From: JAOUEA01 sp963790335
GTDB lineage: Bacteria > Actinomycetota > UBA4738 > HRBIN12
Length of the DNA: 64,000 nt
Direction of reading: 5' to 3'
NCBI GenBank assembly: GCA_963790335.1
Contig: CAWBOB010000008.1
Span: 584,806-648,805 of the forward strand
The translations under genes were made by a program, and so were the position numbers. The notes below the pieces were generated by a model, which was not told the origin of the DNA, ran no database searches, and saw nothing but the letters and a program-made list of their open reading frames with translations. Every line of letters begins with the position of its first letter. Positions within the stretch are counted from its first letter, which is position 1. This document shows, piece by piece, positions 25,046-33,196 of the stretch.

Positions 25046-25381
25046 CTAACGCTTCGGCGGCAGCGTTCGGGCGTAGCCTGCGCCGAGGCGCACCCACTTC
25101 TGGAGCTGACGCTTGGTCCTGATCGACTCGTCGTCCACACGCAGCCAACCCTGCATCTGCCGGCCGCGCATCTCCATGAGGCGCACGCCGGCCGTCGTGA
25201 GCAGGTCGTCGGAGGTCTCCGGGTCGGCGCGGACCAACAGGCCACCCTGACCGCTCGCCGCCACGGCCATGTTCCCCCCGATGAGGAACGCGAGACCGCC
25301 GAACATCGTCTTCTCGGTCAGGCCGGGCTCGTGCTCGAGGAGTGCTCTGATGCGATCGGCAAGATCCTCGTCGTACGCCAC
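25046..25381 (-). CDS. TfoX N-terminal-domain protein
   Basis: A 111-residue protein matching the TfoX/Sxy N-terminal domain: MAYDEDLADRIRALL, then TEKTMFGGLAFLIGGNMAVA and the C-terminal MQGWLRVDDE region. In gammaproteobacteria Sxy controls competence, but stand-alone actinobacterial members have no known role and competence should not be assumed. It lies nine bases downstream of the DinB gene on the same strand. Confidence 0.87.
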   Translation of the reverse strand: MAYDEDLADRIRALLEHEPGLTEKTMFGGLAFLIGGNMAVAASGQGGLLVRADPETSDDLLTTAGVRLMEMRGRQMQGWLRVDDESIRTKRQLQKWVRLGAGYARTLPPKR

Positions 25382-25390
25382 GGACCGATG

Positions 25391-25873
25391 CTACGCGCCG
25401 CCGCCGCCCGTCTGTTCCTCGGCGAAGTTGATCAGGTCGAGCTCGCCGGGTGACCGTCCCTCGGCGGTGAGCAACGCCGCCGCCTCCGCTCGGTGCTGCG
25501 TGCCGTGATTGACGACGTGCACCAGCATCTGCCAGACGGGCACCCCTTCGTGCACGTGCCCGACGAAGCCATCGGTGACCGTCGGCAGCCAGGCATCGAC
25601 GACCGCCCACTCGGCGTCCCACAGTGCCCGCAGCTCATCGATCGTCGGCAACGGCTCGTCTTCGGGCTCGGGTGACTCGCCGGTGTCCTGGAACCCGTGG
25701 CGCCAGCGCTGCGAGGCGCCCAGGTGGTGCACGAGGATCCCACCCAGCCCACGCTCATCCACGGCATCGGTCCGTGTCCACACGCCCGGGTCCAGGCCGT
25801 CGAGCATGGTCAGCACGTGGCGGGTCGCCCATCGGTCGTAGGCGAACAGGAAGCGGATCTCATCAGCTTGCAT
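25391..25873 (-). CDS. DinB-family four-helix protein
   Basis: A 160-residue DinB/YfiT-like four-helix bundle. The likely metal ligands are H50 in LVHHLGASQRWRHG and the pair in VVNHGTQHRAEAAALL near residue 124. Relatives include bacillithiol and mycothiol-dependent S-transferases, suggesting thiol-dependent detoxification. It sits upstream of the TfoX-like gene and is divergent from the cyclase fusion gene. Confidence 0.87.
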   Translation of the reverse strand: MQADEIRFLFAYDRWATRHVLTMLDGLDPGVWTRTDAVDERGLGGILVHHLGASQRWRHGFQDTGESPEPEDEPLPTIDELRALWDAEWAVVDAWLPTVTDGFVGHVHEGVPVWQMLVHVVNHGTQHRAEAAALLTAEGRSPGELDLINFAEEQTGGGGA

Positions 25874-25946
25874 CGGTCACACCTCCTGCGAACGCTCCGA
25901 CGGAACGGTACCCGAGGTGCGCCGCTTGTAGGAACCAGGTCGCTCC

Positions 25947-27338
25947 GTGAGGATGTCTGCGATGGACCGTCCGCCGACCAGCTACGCCGTGACCCAGGAC
26001 GGCGTGCATATCGCCTATCAGGTCGTCGGTGACGGACCGATCGACCTCGTCATGATCAGCGCGTTCGTCACGCACGTGGAGTTGTTCTGGGAATTGCCGT
26101 CGTTCGAGCGTCTGCTCGCGGGCTTGAAGCGGTTCGCCCGCGTGATCGTATTCGACAAGCGTGGCGTCGGGCTCTCCGACCGCGTGTCGTCGTCGTTGCC
26201 CACGCTCGACGCGCGCCTCGACGACCTGCGGGCGGTCCTCGACGCGGCCGGTTCCCAGCGCGCGCTGGTGGTCGGCAACGGCGACGGAGGGGCACTCGCC
26301 GCGCTCTTCGCCGCGACCTACCCCGACCGGTGCCTCGGCCTGCTCCTGTACAGCGGGAACGTGAGGACGGCCTGGGCTCCCGACTACCCATGGGGCATGA
26401 CCCAGCAGGCATTCGAACAGCGGCTCGACGATCGCCGCGAGCTCTGGGGGAACACGGCCCGCGGTGAGGAATCGACCCGGATGACGTTCCCGTGGGATGG
26501 TCCGGAGCTGAGCCGCGATCCCGCGTTCGTGGCGTGGCTGATGAGGTTCCAACGGAATGCCGTGTCGCCCGGCGACCTGCATCTCTTCAGTAGCGTGTGG
26601 TTCTCGACCGACGCTCGGAGCGCGCTTCCGCTGATCCAGGTGGCAACCCGCCTGTTGGTGCGATCGCCGTGGCCTGACGACGTGGTCGAGGAGACACGGT
26701 GGACGGCCGCCCAGATCCCAGGTTCCACCGTCGTGACGCTCGAGGGTCGCGGCGAGGACATGTGGATCGGCGACGTCGATGAGGCGAGCGCTGCGATCCA
26801 GGACTTCGCTTCCGTAGTGCAGGAGGAGCAAGAGGTCTTCGACCGTGTGCTCGCCACAGTGTTGTTCACCGACATCGTGGGGTCGACGGAGCTCGCCTCG
26901 TCGATGGGCGATAGCGCGTGGAAGCGACTCGTCGAGCAGCACCACGCGAAGGTACGAGCGCTGCTGGCTCGGTTCCGAGGTCGCGAGATGGACACAGCCG
27001 GGGACGGATTCTTCGCGACGTTCGACGGGCCCGGACGAGCGGTCCGCTGCGCCGCTGAGATCGCGCGTGCCGTGTCGGGACTCGGGATCGAGGTCCGGAT
27101 CGGTCTCCACACCGGCGAGGTGGAGACGATCGCCGGCAAGGCAGGGGGGCTCGCGGTGGTGATCGGCGCTCGCATCGCGGCGATCGCCGGCCCTTCCGAA
27201 GTCCTCGTGTCGCAGACCGTCCGCGACCTCACCGCCGGCTCCGGGTTGACTTTCGAGGAGTTCGGTGAACGCGAGCTCAAGGGGGTTCCGGGAACGTGGC
27301 GCATCAGCCGCCTCGTCGCCACGCTTCCGAAGTCATGA
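25947..27338 (+). CDS. Alpha/beta hydrolase-class III cyclase fusion
   Basis: A 463-residue two-domain protein. The N-terminal alpha/beta-hydrolase fold (about 10-275) keeps DGPIDLVMISAFVTHVE and FAATYPDRCLGLLLYSG, but the nucleophile elbow reads VGNGDGG where relatives have GxSEGG, so the catalytic Ser is a Gly and the domain is probably a ligand sensor. The class III cyclase domain (about 290-455) has metal residues in FTDIVGST and DTAGDGFFATFDGP, and ends FGERELKGVPG. GTG 25947, ATG 25953 and ATG 25962 are all possible starts; GTGAGG fits the last best. Confidence 0.88.
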   Translation: MRMSAMDRPPTSYAVTQDGVHIAYQVVGDGPIDLVMISAFVTHVELFWELPSFERLLAGLKRFARVIVFDKRGVGLSDRVSSSLPTLDARLDDLRAVLDAAGSQRALVVGNGDGGALAALFAATYPDRCLGLLLYSGNVRTAWAPDYPWGMTQQAFEQRLDDRRELWGNTARGEESTRMTFPWDGPELSRDPAFVAWLMRFQRNAVSPGDLHLFSSVWFSTDARSALPLIQVATRLLVRSPWPDDVVEETRWTAAQIPGSTVVTLEGRGEDMWIGDVDEASAAIQDFASVVQEEQEVFDRVLATVLFTDIVGSTELASSMGDSAWKRLVEQHHAKVRALLARFRGREMDTAGDGFFATFDGPGRAVRCAAEIARAVSGLGIEVRIGLHTGEVETIAGKAGGLAVVIGARIAAIAGPSEVLVSQTVRDLTAGSGLTFEEFGERELKGVPGTWRISRLVATLPKS

Positions 27339-27408
27339 CCCGAGATGCACGGCCGGTGACCGAGCTACGATGCCAACAGTCACCGAACACGAGGGAGGAT
27401 GAACAGCG

Positions 27409-27828
27409 ATGCACGGGCAGTCCGAGAACGCCGCTACGCCCGAGGAGTACATCGCCGAGCTCGACTCGCCTCGCAAGGAGCAGATCCAGCAGCTTCACGA
27501 TCTGATCCGTCGGGAAGCGCCGTCGCTCGAACCGCACATCGACATGGGCGCGATCGGCTACGGCAGGATGCACTACGTCTACAAGTCGGGTCGTGAAGGC
27601 GACTGTGCAGTCATCGGCCTCGCGAGCAACAAGCGAGCGATATCGCTCTACTTCAACACGCAGGCCCCCGACGGCGGCTACCTGGCAGCCTCGTTCGAGG
27701 ATCGCCTGCCCCGAGCCGACGTCGGCAAGGGATGCGTGCGATTCACCGCACTCGACAAGGTCGATACGGAGGTCCTCAAGGAGATGGTGGCCGCGGCGAC
27801 CGCGTCGACGCTCGCTCCACGCTCCTGA
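27409..27828 (+). CDS. DUF1801 domain protein
   Basis: A 139-residue YdhG/DUF1801-like protein. It has PEEYIAELDSPRKEQIQQLHDLIRR, the aromatic core MGAIGYGRMHYVYKSG and the C-terminal GKGCVRFTALDKVDTEVLKEMV. The fold resembles frataxin-like iron chaperones, but function in this group is unknown. GAGGGAGGA precedes ATG 27409 by about nine bases. It stands between the cyclase fusion and an alpha/beta hydrolase on the same strand. Confidence 0.85.
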   Translation: MHGQSENAATPEEYIAELDSPRKEQIQQLHDLIRREAPSLEPHIDMGAIGYGRMHYVYKSGREGDCAVIGLASNKRAISLYFNTQAPDGGYLAASFEDRLPRADVGKGCVRFTALDKVDTEVLKEMVAAATASTLAPRS

Positions 27829-27909
27829 GGCCCGCTCTCTCGGTCTGGGGGCGTAGCACCGGAGCCTCCCTAGAGTAGACGGTGACCGCCGATCGGGAGG
27901 GGCAGCGCG

Positions 27910-28719
27910 ATGACGACGACCACCGAGACCGGCACCGTGGCGGTGAACGGGCTCGAGATGTACTACGAGATCCATGGCGAGGGACAGCCGCTCGTGCTCC
28001 TTCACGGCGCGTTCTCGGCGATCGGCTCCTCGTTCGGCGATCTTCTGCCGGGCCTCGCCGAAGGTCGCAAGGTCGTGGCGTTCGAACTGCAGGGGCACGG
28101 CCGGACGGCAGACATCGACCGCCCGCTGACCTACGGTGCGATGGCCGATGACGTGAGCGCCGCGATCGAGCAGATGGGACTCGGCCCGGTGGATGTCTAC
28201 GGCTACAGCATGGGCGCGTTCGTGGCCCTGTTGGTGACCGTTCGTCGCCCGGACCTCGTGCGCAAGCTCGTGTTCATGTCGGCGACCTACACGAGGGCCG
28301 GTGTGCATCCCGGCTTGATGGAGGGTCTGGGTGAGATGACGCCGGAGATGATGCACGGCTCCGAGTGGCACGACGAGTACATGCGGATCGCGCCACGGCC
28401 CGAGGACTTCGACACGCTCTTCGCCAAGAAGTCGGAGATGGATGCCGAGCTCACCGACCTGTCGGACGAGGACATCGAGGAGATCGAAGCCCCGACACTG
28501 ATCGTGCTCGGGGATTCCGATCTCGTGCGTCCCGAGCACGCGGTGGGGATGTTCCGGCTGCGTGGAGGCGGCGTGTTCGGGGACATGCCTCCCGGCTTGC
28601 CGGCGTCGCAGTTGGCCGTGCTGCCCGGCACGTCACACGTGTCGATCAAGTCGCGCGCCGACCTGCTGGTGCCGATCGTCACATCGTTCCTCGACGCCCC
28701 GATGCCCGAGACCGGATGA
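27910..28719 (+). CDS. Alpha/beta hydrolase
   Basis: A 269-residue alpha/beta hydrolase. Motifs are LVLLHGAFSAIGSSF, the nucleophile elbow VYGYSMGAFVA near residue 101, the acid in LIVLGDSDLVRPE and His in LPGTSHVSIK. GGGAGGGG lies just before ATG 27910, and TAGAGT at 27871-27876 may be its -10 box. No obvious operon partner. Substrate unknown. Confidence 0.88.
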   Translation: MTTTTETGTVAVNGLEMYYEIHGEGQPLVLLHGAFSAIGSSFGDLLPGLAEGRKVVAFELQGHGRTADIDRPLTYGAMADDVSAAIEQMGLGPVDVYGYSMGAFVALLVTVRRPDLVRKLVFMSATYTRAGVHPGLMEGLGEMTPEMMHGSEWHDEYMRIAPRPEDFDTLFAKKSEMDAELTDLSDEDIEEIEAPTLIVLGDSDLVRPEHAVGMFRLRGGGVFGDMPPGLPASQLAVLPGTSHVSIKSRADLLVPIVTSFLDAPMPETG

Positions 28720-28756
28720 GCCGGCGGCGTCGGAAGCGCGACGATAGCCTTGCCTG

Positions 28757-29209
28757 ATGGATCAGCCAACCGCACACGACGCGCTCCGCCGCCTCGAGCC
28801 GCTCGTCGGCGGATGGACCCTCGAAGCGACGTGGCCCGATGGGCAGCCCTGGCCGGGTGGGGGACGTGTCACCTTCGAGTGGCACCCCTCGGGGGCACAT
28901 CTGGTCCAACGAACGACGGTCGCGCTTCCCGAGGCGCCCGACAACGTCTCCATCATCGGATGCGATGGCGCCAACGGGACGTACTCGTATCTGTACTCCG
29001 ACGAGCGAGGCGTCTGCCGCGTCTACGAGATGAGTGTCCACGACGGCGAATGGAGGCTCTGGCGGGACGGCGAACCGTTCTCCCAGCGCTTGACCGCGAG
29101 CTTCAGCGACGACGGGAACACGATCACCGGACGCTGGGAGATCGCCGAGGACGGCACGAACTTCGAGACCGACTTCGACATCGTCCTGCGCAGGCACGGC
29201 TCAGCGTGA
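28757..29209 (+). CDS. Predicted lipocalin-like (DUF1579-type) protein
   Basis: A 150-residue protein with features of small beta-barrel proteins: LEPLVGGWTLEATWPDGQ at the start, repeated alternating strands, and FSDDGNTITGRWEIAEDG near the end. The opening LVGxW motif is typical of DUF1579/heme-binding-barrel families. Function unknown. TAGCCT (28745-28750) sits seven bases before the ATG, so its message is probably leaderless. The 3' end overlaps the converging TetR gene by nine bases. Confidence 0.65.
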   Translation: MDQPTAHDALRRLEPLVGGWTLEATWPDGQPWPGGGRVTFEWHPSGAHLVQRTTVALPEAPDNVSIIGCDGANGTYSYLYSDERGVCRVYEMSVHDGEWRLWRDGEPFSQRLTASFSDDGNTITGRWEIAEDGTNFETDFDIVLRRHGSA

Positions 29210-29876
29210 ATCCCGTCCGGCACGGACCCTGCGCCGGTACCGCTCGAGGCCGTCGACGATGAAGTCGAGGCCGAACTCGAACTCCTCGGTGTAGTCGTAG
29301 CCGCGCTTGCTCAGCTCGATCACGACCTCGGCCAGGTACGGGTACTCATCGCCGCGCTCGCCCACGGTGCTCGACCGCCATGTCGCCCGACTCCTCGGGC
29401 GTCTCGAACGGGATCGTCTGCTCCTGCAGCGCGAATCCGTAGGTGTAGGCGTCGAGCAGGTTGTAGGCGTGCACCGTTTCCCTGAACGGGAAGCCGGCTT
29501 CGCGCAGGCACCCCATCGTCGCGTTGTGGTGGGTCGCGCTCGCGGGACCGGGATGCATGCGCGTCTCCATGAGGCCGACCGCCCACGGGTGGCGTCGCAG
29601 CGCGGCGCGCGCCGAGGTGCCGCGCTCGCGGAGTTCGTGCTTCCATCGCCCTCCGATCGCGGGGACGTACATCTCTGCGAAGACGACATCGACCATGTCG
29701 TCGAGCAGATCTTCCTTGTTGGCGACGTGACGGTAGAGCGCCATCGTGCCGGCGCCGAGCTCCTCGGCGATGTTGCGCATGCTGAGCGACCGGAAGCCGC
29801 CGGCATCGGCGAGGGCGACCGCGGCCGTCACGATGCGTTCCCTGCTCAGGGGCGTCGCCTGCTTCTCCTGGGTCAT
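29201..29876 (-). CDS. TetR-family repressor with TetR_C domain, frameshifted
   Basis: A regulator of about 224 residues. The helix-turn-helix region is LSRERIVTAAVALADAGGFRSLSMRNIAEELGAGTMALYRHVANKEDLL. The tail EYPYLAEVVIELSKRGYDYTEEFEFGLDFIVDGLERY is in a different frame; one extra base near 29365 (CACCGTGGGCG on the minus strand) explains it. As read, translation stops at 29346. ATG 29876 follows GGAAGG; an ATG at 29897 overlaps the divergent -35 box and is less likely. It is a close relative of the regulator at 20945-21625 and is divergent from a DUF4386 gene. Confidence 0.8.
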
Positions 29877-29890
29877 CTCAGGCCTTCCGC

Positions 29891-29948
29891 TTGACATGCG
29901 TACACCGTACGCGCTACGGTACCACGGTCGGTGCGTACAGCGTACGCA
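29891..29948 (+). promoter_or_regulatory. Promoter with twin TetR operators
   Basis: TTGACA at 29891-29896 is followed by the dyad GCGTAC-acc-GTACGC (29898-29912) and a TACGGT -10 candidate at 29915-29920. A second dyad, TGCGTAC-agc-GTACGCA, lies at 29932-29948. Centres are 35 bp apart. The arrangement mirrors that at 21644-21699, with related GTAC-containing arms. Confidence 0.8.
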
Positions 29949-29975
29949 AGTGCGCCACGAGAGGGAGGAAGTCGG

Positions 29976-30704
29976 ATGGAGATTCAGAAGATCGCACGGA
30001 CCGTCGGGTGGCTGTTCATCGCCACCTTCATCACGGGGATCGGAGCGCGGGTGCTGTTCGTCGATGGGCTCGACGGAACGTGGAGCGACCTCGGCTTCAG
30101 CATCGGTGCGGGCTCCGACACGAGCATGTACGTCGCCGCGATCCTCGAGTTCGGCGTCATCGCGACCAACATCGCGACCGCGGTGTTCCTCTATCCGGTC
30201 CTCAAGCGACAGAGTGAGATCGGCGCGGTCGGCTACGTCGCCGCGCGCCTGATGGAGTGCGCGTTCATCCTGGTCGGACTCCTCAGCCTGTTGTCGGTCG
30301 TGACCCTTCGCAACGACCTCGGGGCGGATGCCGGCTCGATCTCGGCTGCGGGCTCCGCGCTCGTGGCGACCTACGAGTGGGCCTTCCTGTTCGGTCCCGG
30401 TCTCGTCGCCGGCATCGGCAACGGACTGATCCTGGGATACCTGATGTACCGCTCGGGCCTCGTTCCTCGGCGCATGGCAGTGTTGGGCCTCATCGGCGGA
30501 CCGCTGCTGGCGGTCGGCTTCGTCGGGGTGCTGTTCGGTGCCTTCGACTCGGGGTCGGGTTGGCAGGCCGCTGCGACGGCGTTCGAGTTCGTGTGGGAGC
30601 TGTCGCTCGGCATCTACCTCGTCGTCAAGGGCTTCAGGCCCTCGCCGATCACGCAGGAGATCACGGCTCGGACGTACGCCGAACCCGTGCTGGCCTCGGC
30701 ATGA
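29976..30704 (+). CDS. DUF4386 integral membrane protein
   Basis: A 242-residue protein with about six transmembrane helices, matching DUF4386 proteins: IARTVGWLFIATFITGIGAR at the start and LFGPGLVAGIGNGLILGYLMYRSGLVPRRMAVLGLIGGPLL in the middle. Function unknown. GAGGGAGGA (29961-29969) precedes ATG 29976. Twin TetR operators in the promoter suggest induction by a small molecule. A hairpin terminator follows its stop, so it is monocistronic. Confidence 0.88.
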   Translation: MEIQKIARTVGWLFIATFITGIGARVLFVDGLDGTWSDLGFSIGAGSDTSMYVAAILEFGVIATNIATAVFLYPVLKRQSEIGAVGYVAARLMECAFILVGLLSLLSVVTLRNDLGADAGSISAAGSALVATYEWAFLFGPGLVAGIGNGLILGYLMYRSGLVPRRMAVLGLIGGPLLAVGFVGVLFGAFDSGSGWQAAATAFEFVWELSLGIYLVVKGFRPSPITQEITARTYAEPVLASA

Positions 30705-30726
30705 TCACGCTCCACCTTCGTGGGAA

Positions 30727-30755
30727 GGGCTCTCGGGCGACTCGCCCGGGAGCCC
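30727..30755 (+). terminator. Hairpin terminator after the DUF4386 gene
   Basis: A 13-bp stem with one mismatch, GGGCTCTCGGGCG against CGCCCGGGAGCCC, around a 3-base loop. There is no U-tract. It ends just before the next promoter. Confidence 0.75.
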
Positions 30756-30799
30756 TCCCTGATTGACGTCGTTCGTTGGAGTCGATACCTATCGGAACG

Positions 30800-31915
30800 A
30801 TGACCACGGAGACGGAACCTCTGCACGGGGCCGACCCTCCGGTGATCGTCGTCGGTGCCGGCCAGTCGGGGCTCGCAGCCGCGAGGGCGCTGCGCTTGCG
30901 CGCGATGCCGACGCTGGTGCTCGAAGCCGGCGATCGGCCGGCAGGGTCGTGGCCCCACTACTACGACAGCCTGCGCCTGTTCTCGCCCGCGGGGTTCAGC
31001 TCGATGCCCGGGCTGACCTTCCCAGGCGAGCCGGGCCGGTACCCGGGTCGCGACGAGGTGGCCGACTATCTCGCGCGGTACGCGACGGAGATCGACGTCG
31101 AGATCCGGTTCGATACCCGCGTGGAAACCGTCCACCAGCAGGGCCGAGGCTTCGTGGTGCGCACGGCCGACGGACGGGCGTTTCCCGCATCGGGCATCGT
31201 GGCCGCCAGCGGGTCGTTCTCGAACCCGCATCGACCGTCGTTCGCAGGCGAGCAGGGCTTCACGGGAGAGCTGCTCCACGTCGCCGACTACCGCGATCCC
31301 TCGCCGTACGTCGGCCGCCGCGTCATCGTCGTCGGCGCAGGCGATTCGGCGGCGCAGGTCGCCGCCGAGCTCGCATCCGTGGCGACCGTCACGCTCGCCA
31401 CCCGCCATCCGCTGCGGTTCATGCCTCAACGCCTGCGAGGCGAAGACGTGCACCATTGGCTGCGCGAGACGGGTTTCGACACGCTTCCTGCGGTCTGGCT
31501 CAGCAGGATCACCGGCGGCGCTGTGATCACCGACAGCGTGGGGCTCGAGCAGGCCCTGGCCGAGGGCCGCCTCGACCAGCGCCCGATGTTCACCGCCCTC
31601 GACGGGAACCAGGTTGCGTGGAGCGACGGGAACCGCGAGCCGGTCGACGCGATCATCCTCGCCACCGGGTACCGACCGAGCCTCGGCTACCTGCGAGAGC
31701 TCGGTGCCCTCGACGGAGACGGCGCACCGATCCACGTGGGTGGCATCTCGGCTACGCATCTCGGTCTGGTGTACGTCGGCCTCGAGTTCCAGCGCTCTTA
31801 CGCTTCCAACACGCTACGGGGCGTGCACGACGACGCCGACGCCGTGATCGCCCCGCTCGTCGCCTGGGTCCGTGACGCTCCCGCCCAGGTCGGGCTTCCG
31901 ACGGAAGGCACCTGA
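30800..31915 (+). CDS. FAD/NAD(P)-dependent flavoprotein (FMO/TrkA-like oxidoreductase)
   Basis: A 371-residue oxidoreductase. The FAD site is VIVVGAGQSGLAAARALR near the N-terminus and the NAD(P) site is VIVVGAGDSAAQVAAELA near residue 178. The C-terminal ATGYRPSLGYL is typical of flavin monooxygenases and thioredoxin-reductase-like proteins. The FMO fingerprint FxGxxxHxxx(Y/F) is only loosely present, in FTGELLHVADY. ATG 30800 follows TTGACG (30763-30768) and a TACCT -10-like element, giving little or no leader. Substrate unknown. Confidence 0.88.
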   Translation: MTTETEPLHGADPPVIVVGAGQSGLAAARALRLRAMPTLVLEAGDRPAGSWPHYYDSLRLFSPAGFSSMPGLTFPGEPGRYPGRDEVADYLARYATEIDVEIRFDTRVETVHQQGRGFVVRTADGRAFPASGIVAASGSFSNPHRPSFAGEQGFTGELLHVADYRDPSPYVGRRVIVVGAGDSAAQVAAELASVATVTLATRHPLRFMPQRLRGEDVHHWLRETGFDTLPAVWLSRITGGAVITDSVGLEQALAEGRLDQRPMFTALDGNQVAWSDGNREPVDAIILATGYRPSLGYLRELGALDGDGAPIHVGGISATHLGLVYVGLEFQRSYASNTLRGVHDDADAVIAPLVAWVRDAPAQVGLPTEGT

Positions 31916-31928
31916 GCGCATCCGGCGA

Positions 31929-32981
31929 TCAGACCCTGGCGAGATCGCGCCAGGCGGCCGCAGACAGGAGCCCGCGATGGTGGAAGAAGATCGTCTGCGC
32001 GAGTGCGCGGAAGCGTCGACTGCCGAGCGCCAGGTCGAGCACCGCGTTGGGTGGATGCAGGTCGATCGCCGTGCGGAGCAGCCCCTTGCAGGCTCCCTGC
32101 CGATGATCGCGCCAGATCGCGCGATGCATCGGCGGACCGCCGTCCAGCAGGTGGCTCGCGAGCGCGACGCCGGCGTTCCGCCCCGACCGCAGCGCGGTGT
32201 GGATGCCTCCGGCGGTCAGCGGCGAGACGAGCCCTGCCGCATCGCCGACGAGTACGACATCAGGAGTCGCGAACGGACGCACCGGCCCGCCGATCGGGAT
32301 CATCCCGCCCCGCGTGCTCGCGCGCACCGTGCTCGAGAGGTCGATCACGCGGGAGACGTGGACGAGGAACCGCTCGAGGTCGGGGCGACGAGGCGCCGAG
32401 CACGCCAGTCCGACCTGCGTGATGCCGACCCCGGGCACGATCCACCCTATGTAGCCGGGCGCGAGCTCGGAGTCGAGGAACACGTGGAGCCGCTCCTCGA
32501 CCTCGACGGGACCCACCAGCTCGGCTTCCACTCCAGCGAGGAAGCGCCGGTTCGCCCCGAGCCCAGCGACCCGCGCGACGCGAGAGCGAGGTCCGTCGGC
32601 GCCGACCAGCATGCGGCCCGTACGCTCGCCGGGGGTCCACACCCGCCCGCATCGGATCTCAGCGCCGGCGGCGCGGGCTCGTTCCGCGAGCCAGCGCAGC
32701 AGCTCCGGCGTGTCGGTCGCGAAGAACGCGTAGCCGGGCGCTTCGAGGTCGACCCAGCGCAGCGACGGTCCGTACAGACGCACGCCGTGGATGCGCCGGA
32801 GCAGCTCGAGCGGCGGGTCTTCCTCGTCGGCGGCTTCCTTGACGAGGATGCCGGTCGTGTGGGGAGCCGCCCCCGGGTCGGGCTTGCGCTCCCAAACCAC
32901 GGTGCGCAGGCCCCTCGCGGCCGAGGTGCGCGCGCACGCGAGCCCGGCGAAGCTCCCTCCGACGATCTCCACGTCGATCAC
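31929..32981 (-). CDS. FAD-dependent geranylgeranyl-reductase-like oxidoreductase
   Basis: A 350-residue flavoprotein. The N-terminal FAD-binding motif is EIVGGSFAGLACARTSAARG; the second motif GDAAGLVSPLTAGGIHTALRSG is typical of the geranylgeranyl-reductase/halogenase group, which reduces or modifies isoprenoid chains. GTG 32981 is chosen because the dinucleotide fold starts there; the frame is open to ATG 33062 with 27 further residues not expected in the family. It is convergent with the flavoprotein at 30800 and divergent from Ku. Confidence 0.83.
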   Translation of the reverse strand: MIDVEIVGGSFAGLACARTSAARGLRTVVWERKPDPGAAPHTTGILVKEAADEEDPPLELLRRIHGVRLYGPSLRWVDLEAPGYAFFATDTPELLRWLAERARAAGAEIRCGRVWTPGERTGRMLVGADGPRSRVARVAGLGANRRFLAGVEAELVGPVEVEERLHVFLDSELAPGYIGWIVPGVGITQVGLACSAPRRPDLERFLVHVSRVIDLSSTVRASTRGGMIPIGGPVRPFATPDVVLVGDAAGLVSPLTAGGIHTALRSGRNAGVALASHLLDGGPPMHRAIWRDHRQGACKGLLRTAIDLHPPNAVLDLALGSRRFRALAQTIFFHHRGLLSAAAWRDLARV

Positions 32982-33196
32982 GAGGTCGAGCCTGCCCGCC
33001 TCCGACTCCCATGGGAAGTGTCGGGCCCGCATCGCCATCGTTCCGGCACGCCGCCGTGACACGATCGTTGCGCACGAACGAGGCGTCGAACGACGATGGC
33101 TCTGCCAGCGCTACCCAGGTGGGCTGCACGACACGCCTCGCGCATCGAGCCCGGATGCGTGAGGTCTGAAACCGTTCTCCGGGGTATGGTCGCCAC

